DNA of 64,000 nucleotides from assembly GCF_018424605.1 (NCBI RefSeq), contig NZ_QTKT01000005.1, positions 1 to 64,000 on the forward strand, in the 5' to 3' direction. A program made the translations under genes and the position numbers. This DNA is from Marinobacter lipolyticus. Lineage in GTDB: Bacteria; Pseudomonadota; Gammaproteobacteria; Pseudomonadales; Oleiphilaceae. Positions 45,745-55,477 of the stretch are shown piece after piece (within the stretch, counting starts at the first letter, position 1; the number at the start of each line of letters is the position of its first letter). Below the pieces are notes generated by a model, which searched no databases, had not been told where the DNA came from, and worked only from the letters and a program-made list of their open reading frames with translations.

Positions 45745-47361
45745 TCAAAGCCGAGCCACCCCAAACGTATTAGGCCGCAACTGCCGCGCCTCGGCCTCTC
45801 GGCACACATCCAGAACCAGCGCCACCACTCTCCGCGTATCCCGCGGGTCGATCAGGCCGTCGTCCCACAGCCGGGCGGTGCCGAACAGGGCCGTGGAGCC
45901 GTCTTCGAGTTTCTTGGCCGTAGCCTGTTCCAGAAAATCCAGTGTCTTCGGATCCGGTTCGATGCCGCTGCGGCGTTGCTTGTCTTCAGCCACAATGCGC
46001 ATCACCTTGCCAGCCTGAGCGGGACCCATGACCGCGGTGCGGCTGTTGGGCCAGGCAAAGATGAATCGCGGGTCCAGGCCGCGACCGCACATGGCGTAGT
46101 TACCTGCACCATAGGAACCGCCGATCACAATTGCGACTTTTGGCACCCGGCAATTGGCCACGGCCTGAATCATTTTCGAGCCGTGCTTGATGATGCCGTT
46201 CTGTTCCGAGTGGGTCCCCACCATGAAACCGGTGGTGTTGTGGAGAAACAGCAGGGGCGTGCCCGCCTGGTCGCAGAGCTGGATAAACTGGGCTGCCTTG
46301 GCCGAACCGGCCGGGGTGATCGGGCCGTTGTTGCCGATGATGCCGACGGAATGACCCTCGATGCGGATGGTGCCGCAAACGGTCTGGTCGTCGAATTCGT
46401 TCTTGAAGTCCATGAACTTCGAGCCATCGGCGATGCGGGCAAGAATTTCACGGACGTCATACGGTTTTTTGGAATCCGCAGGTATCACACCCAGCAGCTC
46501 GTCGGCGGGATGCAGCGGTTCTTCCCACTGCAGTTCCCGTTTAGGTGGTAACTGCTCATTCCAGGGCAGGGCTTCCAGTATGTTTCTGGCCTGGCGGATG
46601 CCGTCGGCATCGTCTTCGGCCAGGTATTCGGCGGTGCCAGCGACCTGGGCGTGCATTTCGGCACCGCCCAGTTCTTCGTCGGTGGCGACTTCGCCGGTGG
46701 CGGCTTTCAGCAGCGGCGGGCCGGCGAGGAACATCTTGGCCTGGTCCCTCACTGCGATGACGTAGTCGGATAGGCCCGGCTGGTAGGCACCGCCGGCGGT
46801 GGCGTTGCCGTGGACAACCGTCACTTGTGGAATGCCGGCGGCAGACATTCTCGCCTGGTTGGCGAAGCCGCGGGCCCCCTGCACAAAAATGTCCGTGGCG
46901 TAGTTCAGGTTGGCACCGCCGCTTTCGGACAGGGACACCACTGGGAGTTTGTTCTCCATGGCGATCTGCTGCAGGCGCAGGGTCTTGTCCAGACCCGCCG
47001 GGGTGATGGTGCCGCCCTTGATGGCGCTATTGCTGGCTACGACCAGGCAGCGGATGCCGCTGACGGTGCCTATGCCGGCAATGATGCCGCCGCCGGACAG
47101 GCTGCCGTCTTTGTCGTCGTGCATCTTGTAGCCGGCCAGCGAGCACAGTTCCAGGAACGGGGTGCCGCGGTCCAGCAAGCGGTTGATGCGATCCCTGGGC
47201 AGCAGTTTTCCTCGTTTGGTGAATTTCTCGCGGGCCGCTTCTGCCAGGTCCAACACCTTCTGCTCCACCGCGCGGAAGGTGGCGATATGGGCTTCCATCG
47301 CGTCGACGTTGGCGCGAAAGTCATCCGAGTGGGGGCTGACGGTGGATTCGATCACCTGCAT
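45745..47361 (-). CDS. atuC: geranyl-CoA carboxylase, carboxyltransferase beta subunit AtuC
   Basis: A 538-residue carboxyltransferase with the two crotonase-like halves. The N-half has RINRLLDRGTPFLELCSLAGYKMHD, CLVVASNSAIKGGTITPAGLDKTLRLQ and SESGGANLNYATDIFVQGARGF. The C-half has GNNGPITPAGSAKAAQFIQLCDQAGTPLLFLHNTTGFMVG, IGGSYGAGNYAMCGRGLDPRFIFAWPNSRTAVMG. It transfers CO2 from biotin on AtuF to cis-geranyl-CoA. A methylcrotonyl-CoA carboxylase beta role is the alternative, but the cluster order supports AtuC. The ATG at 47361 has GGAG upstream, 10 nt after atuB. Confidence 0.93.
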   Translation of the reverse strand: MQVIESTVSPHSDDFRANVDAMEAHIATFRAVEQKVLDLAEAAREKFTKRGKLLPRDRINRLLDRGTPFLELCSLAGYKMHDDKDGSLSGGGIIAGIGTVSGIRCLVVASNSAIKGGTITPAGLDKTLRLQQIAMENKLPVVSLSESGGANLNYATDIFVQGARGFANQARMSAAGIPQVTVVHGNATAGGAYQPGLSDYVIAVRDQAKMFLAGPPLLKAATGEVATDEELGGAEMHAQVAGTAEYLAEDDADGIRQARNILEALPWNEQLPPKRELQWEEPLHPADELLGVIPADSKKPYDVREILARIADGSKFMDFKNEFDDQTVCGTIRIEGHSVGIIGNNGPITPAGSAKAAQFIQLCDQAGTPLLFLHNTTGFMVGTHSEQNGIIKHGSKMIQAVANCRVPKVAIVIGGSYGAGNYAMCGRGLDPRFIFAWPNSRTAVMGPAQAGKVMRIVAEDKQRRSGIEPDPKTLDFLEQATAKKLEDGSTALFGTARLWDDGLIDPRDTRRVVALVLDVCREAEARQLRPNTFGVARL

Positions 47362-47371
47362 GGCTGTCTCC

Positions 47372-48238
47372 TCAGTCGTCGCCCAGCACTTTGGGGGTGG
47401 TGGCGCGGTGAAAACCGTTGAACGGTTCGTTGTTCTTGGCTTTGGGGAAGGGCCATACCCGGCCGCCCTGGGATGCGGCGCCGTCGATACGCAGGCAGTC
47501 GCCGCTGATAAAGGCGGCGCCCGGGCTCAGCAGGAAGCAGATGGCAGCACTGACTTCGCTTTCCGTGCCCATGCGTTTGAGCGGTACGTTGTCGCCCAGG
47601 CTGCGAATCCACTGTTTCATGTGTTCCGGATAGTTATCCATGCCGCTGGAGGCGATCCAGCCCGGGGCCACGGCATTGACGCGAACCCCGGACGTGCCCC
47701 ATTCCACCGCGGCGGTCTGGGTGAAGTTGACCATGCCGGCGCGGGCTGCACCGGAGTGACCCATGCCAGGCATGCCGCCCCACATGTCCGCGACGATATT
47801 GACGATGGCTCCGCCGGTTTTCGACAGGGCCTGGGTGTAGGCTTCTCGGGCCATCAGAAAGCCACCGGTCAGGTTGGTGCGCACCACGGTCTCCCAGCCT
47901 TTCTGGTTGATGCCGGTGAGGGGCGAGGGGAACTGGCCGCCGGCGTTATTGACCACACCATTGAGGCCGCCGTGTGCTTCCAGAATGGCAGCCACGGTGG
48001 CCCTGACGGATTCCTCTTCACGAATGTCGCACACGTGGGCGGTGGCGATGCCGCCGTCCTCGCTGATCTCGGCTTGGACGGCCTCAACCTTTTCCGCCTT
48101 GCGGCCCACCAGCGCGACACGGGCGCCCAGGGCGGCCAGTTCGTGGGCGGTGCAGCGGCCAATGCCAGAGCCGCCGCCGGTTACGATGAAGGTCTGCCCG
48201 CTGAACAGGCCGGGGCGCAAAACAGATTGGTAGCTCAT
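47372..48238 (-). CDS. atuB: short-chain dehydrogenase AtuB
   Basis: A 288-residue SDR with [48 protein letters not shown] and an atypical active-site stretch [26 protein letters not shown], in which the usual Tyr of Tyr-x-x-x-Lys is not evident. That pattern resembles peroxisomal trans-2-enoyl-CoA or 2,4-dienoyl-CoA reductases, so a CoA-thioester substrate is likely. It overlaps the atuA stop by 4 nt and lies 10 nt before atuC. Confidence 0.87.
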   Translation of the reverse strand: MSYQSVLRPGLFSGQTFIVTGGGSGIGRCTAHELAALGARVALVGRKAEKVEAVQAEISEDGGIATAHVCDIREEESVRATVAAILEAHGGLNGVVNNAGGQFPSPLTGINQKGWETVVRTNLTGGFLMAREAYTQALSKTGGAIVNIVADMWGGMPGMGHSGAARAGMVNFTQTAAVEWGTSGVRVNAVAPGWIASSGMDNYPEHMKQWIRSLGDNVPLKRMGTESEVSAAICFLLSPGAAFISGDCLRIDGAASQGGRVWPFPKAKNNEPFNGFHRATTPKVLGDD

Positions 48239-50043
48239 GAACGTTGTCCTTTTTCCAGAACGGCCCGGGCAATGGGCACAGGGAATTCCAGTAATTGCTG
48301 CGCGAAGGCCTTGCCCTGCGGGTCGATCCGCAGGCTGGCGACACCACCGCCACCAAGGCTGTGTTCCAGCAGGAAGTTGAAGGCATGGAAGCCGGGCAGG
48401 GCCCAGCGGGTAACCTTGCCGGTTTCCGGGTGCAGGGTATGGGTCATCCAGTCGGCTACGGCGGATTCGGTCAGCGCCGCTTCAATATAAGGGGCGAACT
48501 CGGGATGACGGGCAATCACGCCGATGTTGCTATGGTCGCCCTTGTCGCCGCTGCGGGCCCAGGCCAGATCGATCAGGGGCGCGGTGGTGTCGGTTGCCGG
48601 CAATTCCGGATTCGCTACCGACTCTGCCAGTTGCGAGGGGTCGAAGCCGCCGGTGGTCTCAACCTCGACGCTGCCCTGGTGGCCAGCCAGATCCACCGAG
48701 ACCGTTACTGCGGATTTCGGCACCAGGCAGGAATACAGACGGATCTTTGGCCACACGGTTGGGCGGCCGCCCACGATGCCGGTAATGCCCGGCGCCATGC
48801 CGGTGGCGGCCTGGGCAATTTCCCGGGAGAACAGCACCAGCGCCTCCTTCTTGGGGTGAGCGGTGCTGATTTTTACCACCACTTCCCGGCAATCCTGGCG
48901 CTGGCCGTGGGCGCCGTAGGTCGCTTCAGTGCCCAGCAGTTCCACGCTGGTGTCGGTGTAATCCGGCAGGCCGCGCTCCCGGAACAGGCGGGCGGTTTTG
49001 GCGAGAATCGCATCAGCCACGGTTTGCGCCTTCGCTTTGGCGTCAATGCCGGCGAGCAGGAAGGTGACCGTGCATTTGAAGCCGTCGGGCCAGGTGCCGG
49101 ACACCTTGTAGCTGTCGGTCGGCGGCAGTCCCCGGGCGCCGCGAACGCTGACCTGATCGACGCCGGTTTCCGTCAGTTCAACGTCGGTAAAATCGCAGGT
49201 GACATCCGGCAGCAGGTAAGCGCGGGGATCACCGATTTCGTACACCAGTTGTTCGGCCACGGTGCCGCGGCTTACCTTGCCGCCGGTTCCTGCGGGTTTG
49301 GTGATGTGGAAGTGACCGTCGGCGCTGACCTCGGCGATGGGGAAGCCCATATCGGCATAGCCTTCGGCCACTTCCTGCCAGTCGGTGAAGTTGCCGCCGG
49401 TGGACTGGGCGCCGCACTCGAGCAGGTGCCCGGCAAGACTGCCCTGAGCGAGCTTGTCATAGTCGCTCCAGCGCCAGCCGAATTCATGAACCAGCGGCGC
49501 CAGCACCAGAGCGCTGTCTGCCACCCGGCCGGTAATGACGATGTCCGCCCCCTGCTCCAGAGCGGCGACCAGGCCCGGTGCGCCGAGGTAGGCGTTGAGG
49601 CTGACCATCATCGGCGGCATTGGCTGGGCGGTGGTCATTTCAGTAATACCGGCTTCCGCCAGCTGTTTCTTTTGCGTCAGCAGATCGTCGCCCAGTACCA
49701 GGGCAATGTTCAGCTCCACCCCCGCCTTGTCACACAGCGACTGCAGGGCGTCGCGGCAGGCCACGGGGTTCACCCCTCCGGCATTGGCCAGCACGCGTAT
49801 GCCTTTTTCCTTGATATCCCCCAGCAAAGGCGCCATCACCGTTTGCACAAAGTCCCGCGCGTAGCCCTGGGACGGGTCTTTCATTTTCTGGCCGGCCATG
49901 ATCGACATGGTGATCTCGGCCAGATAATCCGCCACCAGGTAATCGATGTTGCCCTTGTGAACCAGTTGGGCCGCTGCGGTCTCGGTATCGCCCCAGAACG
50001 CGGCGGAACAGCCGATGCGAACGGTTTTTGCAGAATCTGCCAT
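48235..50043 (-). CDS. atuA: acyclic terpene utilisation protein AtuA
   Basis: A 602-residue protein of the AtuA (DUF1446) family: an N-terminal ~450-residue AtuA domain ([95 protein letters not shown]) and a C-terminal ~110-residue domain ([26 protein letters not shown] ... [36 protein letters not shown]). It is required for citronellol growth in Pseudomonas but its exact reaction is not settled. As the first gene of the array it is expected to be controlled by the divergent AtuR. Confidence 0.93.
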   Translation of the reverse strand: MADSAKTVRIGCSAAFWGDTETAAAQLVHKGNIDYLVADYLAEITMSIMAGQKMKDPSQGYARDFVQTVMAPLLGDIKEKGIRVLANAGGVNPVACRDALQSLCDKAGVELNIALVLGDDLLTQKKQLAEAGITEMTTAQPMPPMMVSLNAYLGAPGLVAALEQGADIVITGRVADSALVLAPLVHEFGWRWSDYDKLAQGSLAGHLLECGAQSTGGNFTDWQEVAEGYADMGFPIAEVSADGHFHITKPAGTGGKVSRGTVAEQLVYEIGDPRAYLLPDVTCDFTDVELTETGVDQVSVRGARGLPPTDSYKVSGTWPDGFKCTVTFLLAGIDAKAKAQTVADAILAKTARLFRERGLPDYTDTSVELLGTEATYGAHGQRQDCREVVVKISTAHPKKEALVLFSREIAQAATGMAPGITGIVGGRPTVWPKIRLYSCLVPKSAVTVSVDLAGHQGSVEVETTGGFDPSQLAESVANPELPATDTTAPLIDLAWARSGDKGDHSNIGVIARHPEFAPYIEAALTESAVADWMTHTLHPETGKVTRWALPGFHAFNFLLEHSLGGGGVASLRIDPQGKAFAQQLLEFPVPIARAVLEKGQRS

Positions 50044-50124
50044 GGTATGTGCCCTGTGACCGTTGGCCGTGCGGGGAGCGATGACGCTGCCCGGACGGAG
50101 GTTGGCTTACGATAAAACGACAAT

Positions 50125-50142
50125 ACCAAGCAAGCGCTTGGT
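50125..50142. promoter_or_regulatory. candidate AtuR operator palindrome
   Basis: ACCAAGC-AAGC-GCTTGGT is a perfect 7+7 inverted repeat with a 4-nt spacer in the 146-nt atuA-atuR gap. TetR-type repressors of acyl-CoA pathways typically bind such CAAGC...GCTTG sites, and AtuR is the obvious candidate. Confidence 0.65.
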
Positions 50143-50189
50143 TTGTAAACAGGCAAATTGCGGGTAGAATCGAGGTCCTGTTTCTTTGT

Positions 50190-50816
50190 ATGGAAAAGCC
50201 TGTGACTCAAGACGCTATCCTTCGATCCCTTATCGCCGATAATCTGGTTTCTGACCCTGCCGGTGCCCGTGGCCGTTTGTTGAAAGAAGCCGCCCGCCTG
50301 TTTCGGGACAAGGGCTATGAGCGCACCACCGTCAGGGATCTGGCAGCCGCGGTGGGTATACAGTCCGGCAGCCTGTTTCACCATTTCCGCACCAAGGAAG
50401 ACATTCTCAAGGCGGTGATGGTTGAAACCATTCGCCTGAACACCGCACTGATGCAGGCGGCCATGGATGCGGTGGATGCCCCCAGGGACAAACTGCGGGC
50501 GCTGATCCGGGCGGAGCTTGAATCGATTAATGGCCTGACCGGTGAGGCCATGGCGGTGCTGGTATTCGAGTGGCGAAGCCTGTCCGAGCCTGCGCGCGAG
50601 GACGTGCTGAAACTGCGAGATGTGTATGAAAAGCTGTGGCTGGATGTACTGACAGCGGTCCAGAAGGAAGGCCGCCTGCAGGCCGAGCCGTTTGTCGTGC
50701 GCCGGATGCTGACCGGCGCCCTGAGCTGGACGGTGACCTGGTATCGTCCCGACGGCGGGCTGAGCCTGGATGGTCTGACCGACCAGGTGGTGGCGATGAT
50801 GGGGCTGGCGGACTAG
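50190..50816 (+). CDS. atuR: TetR-family repressor AtuR
   Basis: A 208-residue TetR protein. The N-terminal DNA-binding domain is ARGRLLKEAARLFRDKGYERTTVRDLAAAVGIQSGSLFHHFRTKEDIL, preceded by ~25 extra residues. The C-terminal ligand domain is typical of acyl-CoA-responsive TetR regulators. It is divergent from atuA with a palindrome between them, the arrangement of the Pseudomonas atu system, where AtuR represses the operon until a pathway intermediate is present. Confidence 0.9.
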   Translation: MEKPVTQDAILRSLIADNLVSDPAGARGRLLKEAARLFRDKGYERTTVRDLAAAVGIQSGSLFHHFRTKEDILKAVMVETIRLNTALMQAAMDAVDAPRDKLRALIRAELESINGLTGEAMAVLVFEWRSLSEPAREDVLKLRDVYEKLWLDVLTAVQKEGRLQAEPFVVRRMLTGALSWTVTWYRPDGGLSLDGLTDQVVAMMGLAD

Positions 50817-51137
50817 TTCGCGGCCGAATCGGACACAACATCCCACCAAAATGTTTCACTATTGGTACAAATGTACGCCACATAACTCTTTTCTGAAGTT
50901 ATTGTTTTGTATAAAAATAATTTCGCAACCTTCCTTTCTTGCCCGGCCATTGGCCTGATCGGCATAACCGGATCGGCATTCGAGCCATTTTTGTCAGACA
51001 AGAATCGCCGCATTCTTTGATCCGTCGAAGGTGCATGGGTCGGAAACCTCTCCCACCCATGACGTATAAAAACAACGCAGAACTCAAGGCGAATTATGAT
51101 CTCTTCACTGGTTAAACCCGTCGGGTGCATGGTCGCC
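50817..51137. promoter_or_regulatory. AT-rich upstream region of the TRAP operon
   Basis: About 320 nt without a supported gene. It holds a small inverted repeat GTACA-AA-TGTAC (50865-50876) and an AT-rich run with TATAAA at 50910-50915 that may be a -10 box. No good -35 is seen. Confidence 0.4.
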
Positions 51138-52157
51138 ATGCGCAACAAACTGCTTACCCTCACTGCCCTGGCCCTGCTGGCCGGTTGCTCGGCCAATCCG
51201 ATCTACACCACCACCGGTGTGGTGCTCTCCAATTATTCCGAAGGGGAGGCGACTCCCTACGTCATGCAGATGTCTGACCCGGAAATGGCGTGTGCGCTGG
51301 GGGAGGGCATTGACCCGTTGCTTTACTCCTTCTCACGGGTGACCGAAGCGCCGGACAGCACCGGTTCGCTGTTGATGTTGCTGGCGGCCAACTGCTCGGA
51401 ATACCAGGCCTGGGAGGCGGAGCTGGAGTATCTGCGCGAAGATTACGCCGGCAATGTTCCCGCCGCCAAAGACGCCCGGGAGCGTGCCAAGCGCCTGAAC
51501 GCTGAAACCGCCAAGCGCCGCTACATCGCGTTCCAGCGCGCCATGGCCGCCTACGAATTTGATCCCGCCGCCGAGCCGCTGGAATGCCCGTTTCTGTTTG
51601 AACCGCAGGATGAGCTGACCTTCCTGCTGGGCCTCCTCACCGGCATGCAGGCCATCGTGAATGACGCCAACTCCGGCGCCATGGCGGGCGTGCCGCGCAA
51701 TATTGCGCCCCAGGCCGAGCGAGCGGCCACCTGCCTCGACAATGAAAAGTGGGGTGGTTTGCCGAACGCTATCCGCAGCCTGGTGTGGCTGCTGCTGCCG
51801 GACACCCGTCCTGCGTTGTCACCGGATCCGTGGGAAGTGCTGGAAAACAGCTCGGAGCTGTCCGTCAAATCCGGTTTCCGCGCTTCGATGGCTCTGGAGG
51901 CCGTGGCCGCGGAAACCTTCGGCCGGCCTGATGTGCTGGCCGACGTCATCGCGCGGTTTGCCGAAGCCGAAAACACCATCGAGGTCTGGGACGACTACCG
52001 GCTGGTGGATGAAGTTGCCCGCAGGGTTCTTCAGTTCTCGTCCGACAAGCACTGGACCGCCAACTATGGCTATCGGACGCCCCGTCGACATTTCGGCAAA
52101 ATGAGCCCGGAAAGCACGGCGGAAGTCGAAACCATGAACCTGGACGATCTGCTGTAA
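51138..52157 (+). CDS. lipoprotein, TRAP TatT-like component
   Basis: A 339-residue lipoprotein: MRNKLLTLTALALLAGC with lipobox, then an all-helical, repeat-like mature part (YVMQMSDPEMACALGEGIDPLLYSFSRV ... LLMLLAANCSEYQAWEAELEYLREDYAGN) fitting the TPR-like TatT family of TRAP-associated periplasmic proteins. It is the first of three genes with a binding protein and a large permease, supporting that role. The start is uncertain: in-frame ATGs at 51096 (AAGG upstream) and 51129 exist, but 51138 gives the most typical signal peptide. Confidence 0.72.
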   Translation: MRNKLLTLTALALLAGCSANPIYTTTGVVLSNYSEGEATPYVMQMSDPEMACALGEGIDPLLYSFSRVTEAPDSTGSLLMLLAANCSEYQAWEAELEYLREDYAGNVPAAKDARERAKRLNAETAKRRYIAFQRAMAAYEFDPAAEPLECPFLFEPQDELTFLLGLLTGMQAIVNDANSGAMAGVPRNIAPQAERAATCLDNEKWGGLPNAIRSLVWLLLPDTRPALSPDPWEVLENSSELSVKSGFRASMALEAVAAETFGRPDVLADVIARFAEAENTIEVWDDYRLVDEVARRVLQFSSDKHWTANYGYRTPRRHFGKMSPESTAEVETMNLDDLL

Positions 52158-52220
52158 GCGGTCGTCCGGCACAGACCAATGAAATTCCTTACAAACACAA
52201 GAATGACCCGGAGGTCAGTT

Positions 52221-53231
52221 ATGTTCCGTAAATCCCTCGTTGCCTTGTCACTCGTTGCGGCGGCTCCGCTCGCCTCCGCAGCACCGGTCAAGATGTGTGT
52301 GTTCGATGTCATCGGTGCGAACGGTGACATGTTCAATATGGTTAAAGACTACGCGCTGGAGATGAAGGCTCACGGCGTTGACTTCGAACTGCGCCCCTAC
52401 ACCGATGAAGGGGTTGCCGTCGGCGATTTCAACTCCGGGCAATGTGATGCCGTGGCGGCCACGGATCTGCGTACCCGTCCGTTCAACCGGTTCACCGGCA
52501 GCATCAGTGCGGTCGGGGCTATCCCGACCTACGACGATCTGAAAACCGTGCTGGCCACTCTGGCGCAGCCCAAGGCTGCGCCGTTGATGAAAGACAACGG
52601 CTATGAGGTGCTGGGTATTGTGCCGGTGGGCGCCGGCTACCTGTTTGTAAACGATCGCAGTATCGATACCGCAGGCGAACTCGCCGGCAAGCGGATGGCA
52701 ACCCTGGATTACCAGAAAGATGCCATTCACATGGTTAATCACGTCAAGGCCACCGTAGTGCCCTCCGACATCACCAATTTTGCCGGCAAGTTCAACAATG
52801 GCTCGGTTGACACCGCTTACGCCCCCGCCTTCGCCTACGAGGCTCTGGAACTCTATAAAGGCATCAGCGACGGCGGCGGCATTGTGGATTACCCGCTGGC
52901 CCAGCTCACCATCCAGGTGATCGCCCGTGAAGGCGTGCTGGACAGTGAAACCGCGCAGAAGTCCCGGGAAGTGGCCTGGGGCATGTATGGCCAGGCCATG
53001 AATCTGATTCAGGGCCAGGAAGAGGCCATTCCTGAGGACAAGTGGATCAACATTCCGGACAGCGATATTCAGGGCTATCAGGAAATGTTCCGTGATAACC
53101 GCCTGCAGCTGCGGGATGGCACTGAGGGAGCCGACAAGGTCTATCATCCCAAAATGATGAGCCTGCTCAGCAAGATCCGCTGTGCCAGCAACCCGTCTGC
53201 GTCTGAATGCACCGCAAGCGATCGCGAATAA
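52221..53231 (+). CDS. putative solute-binding protein of a TRAP-type transporter (DUF6091-like)
   Basis: A 336-residue exported protein with signal peptide MFRKSLVALSLVAAAPLASA. The mature part begins with a conserved-looking KMCVFDVIGANGDMFNMVKDYALEMKAHG strand-helix unit and has the two-lobe composition of a periplasmic receptor (AAPLMKDNGYEVLGIVPVGAGYLFVNDRSI ... GKRMATLDYQKDAIHMVNHV). It does not look like classical DctP or TAXI. GGAGG lies 6 nt before the ATG at 52221. The gene is between the TatT-like lipoprotein and the large permease. Confidence 0.75.
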   Translation: MFRKSLVALSLVAAAPLASAAPVKMCVFDVIGANGDMFNMVKDYALEMKAHGVDFELRPYTDEGVAVGDFNSGQCDAVAATDLRTRPFNRFTGSISAVGAIPTYDDLKTVLATLAQPKAAPLMKDNGYEVLGIVPVGAGYLFVNDRSIDTAGELAGKRMATLDYQKDAIHMVNHVKATVVPSDITNFAGKFNNGSVDTAYAPAFAYEALELYKGISDGGGIVDYPLAQLTIQVIAREGVLDSETAQKSREVAWGMYGQAMNLIQGQEEAIPEDKWINIPDSDIQGYQEMFRDNRLQLRDGTEGADKVYHPKMMSLLSKIRCASNPSASECTASDRE

Positions 53232-53250
53232 TAACCAAGGCTGATCCTTC

Positions 53251-55302
53251 ATGAACTGGCGAGCAATTTCCGTAGCAGGGTCGAGAACTCTGTACCCCGT
53301 GCACCGGTCGCACGGGGTCATTCTCCTGCTGCTGCTGATCTTCACCCTGCTGCTTGGCATGGGCAACTCCCTCCACTCCAGAATGCTCTGGGTGGGGGAG
53401 CAAACCTGGCCGAACTACTATCTGCTCAATCCGGATGCGACTGAGCCGACCTGCAACATGACAATGGATGTTGAGGCGGAAGTGCGCAAACGGATGAATG
53501 CGTACGAACCCGACCCGGATGATCTGTTCAGTTCTCCGCCGGATGCCGGCGCCATTCGCGAGTCGCTGGAGCGCAATCTGGCCCTGTGCGAACAGAAGCA
53601 CCAGATGTTCGCGGAGAACCAGAAACACGCCACGGCGGCGCTGTCGGTGTTCAAAACGGTCGAGCAGGGGTTCGCTTCGTTCCTGCTGGAAAACATTGAG
53701 CTGACCAAGTTCCTGTTCATTGCCATGTTCGCCATGGCCGCGGCGATCTCTGCACTGGACGCGGATCACATTGCGCTGCGCCTGCCCCGTAACCGGGCCG
53801 AATGGCGCCTGAGCCAGGGCGCACAACTGGCCGTGAACGGGCTGATGGTGTTCTCGCTCTATTCGTACATTGGCAGGCTCGCCAATTCGCCGGGCACCGA
53901 GGACACCATCGTCTTTCAGTATGCCTGGGCGGCGGTGTTCGGGCTGTTCATGATTATCAACCTGGTGCGCTTCGTAAACGTTCCCGAGCGTATGAAGCCG
54001 GGAAGCCTGAGCGCTTCCTCCGGTCTGGTGGTGCCGCTGTACTGCGTCATGGGCCTGATTGCCATGAGCTACTTCTTCCTGGTGGACGGCTACTCATCAG
54101 GCCTGGCCATTTACTTCAACATGATGACGAACCTGTCGTCGATGTTCATAAACATCGGGCTGTATGTACTGGTGGGGATGGCACTGAAGCAGACGCGGAT
54201 ACCCGAACTGCTGCTCAACACCATCAAGCCATTCCAGCTGCCGGCGCCCATGCTGGCCTCGGTGATGATCTTTGCCACCGCATTCCCGACCGCGTTCACC
54301 GGGGCATCGGGGATCTTCATTCTGGCTGTGGGCGGGGTGGTCTACGACGAGCTGCGTCGGGCCGGCGCCGGTCGCCAGCTGTCGCTGGCGACAACCGCCA
54401 TGTCGGGCAGTCTGGGTGTGGTGCTCAACCCCTGCCTGCTGATTGTGGTGGTGGCGGCGCTCAACAAGGAAGTCACCACTTCTGAGATGTACGGTTGGGG
54501 CTTCTGGGTGTTCATGTTCTCGGCCACGCTGTTCTCGGTGATCGTCTGCAAAACCCAGGGCAACTGGCGGCCGCGCCCGGCGCCGGGCGCCTTCCGCGAG
54601 TCCATTAGGCAGTTCAGGCCGCTAGCGCCATACGCGGCGGTAGCCCTGGCGGTTATCCTCGGCATCTGGGTAATTCTGGGCCTGGGCTTCAATGAATACA
54701 GCGCGCCGATGATCCTGCCGCTGGTCATGCTGGCACTGGTCTACCTGGATGCCGGTAAGGACAGCCGGGACGAGGGGCAAAGCCGCGCCCGGGCATTCTG
54801 GACCCGCAGCACCGCGGCGGCCAGCGACTCTGCCGTGCATATTGGCGCGCTGCTGGCGCTGATCGGCTTCTCGATCTGCCTCGGCGGTATCCTGGAGCGC
54901 TCGGACATCGTACACACACTGTTCCCGGAGGATCTGACCAGCCCGTGGATTGCGATGCTGGTGATCGTGGTAATGCTCACCGTGATCGGCATGGTGATGG
55001 ACCCGTTCGGTGCGGTTATCCTGGTATCGGCAACGATTGCCCAGCCTGCTATCCAGCTGGGTATTGATCCGCTGCATTTCTGGATCGTGTGCCTGGTGGC
55101 CTTTGAGCTGGGTTATCTGAGCCCGCCGGTGGCGCTGAACCATCTGCTGACCCGTCAGGTGGTCGGCGAAACCGAAGTGTTGGCGGCGGAACGTACCGGT
55201 TCCTTCTGGCATCGTTATGAGCGCCTGCTGCTGCCGCTGGTGGTGATGGGGCCCACACTGCTGCTGACCGCATTCGTGCCCATGTTGTTCTACGCTTTGT
55301 AA
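53251..55302 (+). CDS. TRAP transporter large permease, N-terminal extended (DctM-like)
   Basis: A 683-residue membrane protein. One helix (~25-42) is followed by a ~110-residue extracytoplasmic region, then three or four helices (~145-255) in a position where a DctQ-like small subunit would be fused, and a DctM-type unit of about ten helices (AYFNMMTNLSSMFINIGLYVLVGMALK ... MIFATAFPTAFTGASGIFILAVGGVVYDELRRAG ... MVMDPFGAVILVSATIAQPAIQLGIDPLHFW ... LSPPVALNHLL). It would drive Na+-coupled solute uptake with the preceding binding protein. The substrate is unknown. Confidence 0.82.
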   Translation: MNWRAISVAGSRTLYPVHRSHGVILLLLLIFTLLLGMGNSLHSRMLWVGEQTWPNYYLLNPDATEPTCNMTMDVEAEVRKRMNAYEPDPDDLFSSPPDAGAIRESLERNLALCEQKHQMFAENQKHATAALSVFKTVEQGFASFLLENIELTKFLFIAMFAMAAAISALDADHIALRLPRNRAEWRLSQGAQLAVNGLMVFSLYSYIGRLANSPGTEDTIVFQYAWAAVFGLFMIINLVRFVNVPERMKPGSLSASSGLVVPLYCVMGLIAMSYFFLVDGYSSGLAIYFNMMTNLSSMFINIGLYVLVGMALKQTRIPELLLNTIKPFQLPAPMLASVMIFATAFPTAFTGASGIFILAVGGVVYDELRRAGAGRQLSLATTAMSGSLGVVLNPCLLIVVVAALNKEVTTSEMYGWGFWVFMFSATLFSVIVCKTQGNWRPRPAPGAFRESIRQFRPLAPYAAVALAVILGIWVILGLGFNEYSAPMILPLVMLALVYLDAGKDSRDEGQSRARAFWTRSTAAASDSAVHIGALLALIGFSICLGGILERSDIVHTLFPEDLTSPWIAMLVIVVMLTVIGMVMDPFGAVILVSATIAQPAIQLGIDPLHFWIVCLVAFELGYLSPPVALNHLLTRQVVGETEVLAAERTGSFWHRYERLLLPLVVMGPTLLLTAFVPMLFYAL

Positions 55303-55325
55303 ACCGGCTGTAGTTAACACATCGG

Positions 55326-55360
55326 AAGCCGCCGCTGGGGTAACCTGTCGGCGGTTTTTT
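55326..55360 (+). terminator. terminator of the TRAP operon
   Basis: AAGCCGCCG and CGGCGGTTTTTT form a stem with a T-run, 24 nt past the permease stop. Confidence 0.85.
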
Positions 55361-55477
55361 GCATCCGGGCAAAGATCTGGAACGTAACCACAACACAAAG
55401 CGTGATCTAATAGTAATTTATATGGTGTATGTTTCTGTTAATACAATTCTCTTCGATGACAGGTGCTGGATAGAACA

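Noticed and set aside
48295..50115. 606-codon plus-strand frame opposite atuA
   Set aside because: Antisense of a recognisable AtuA protein; no ribosome site or domain.
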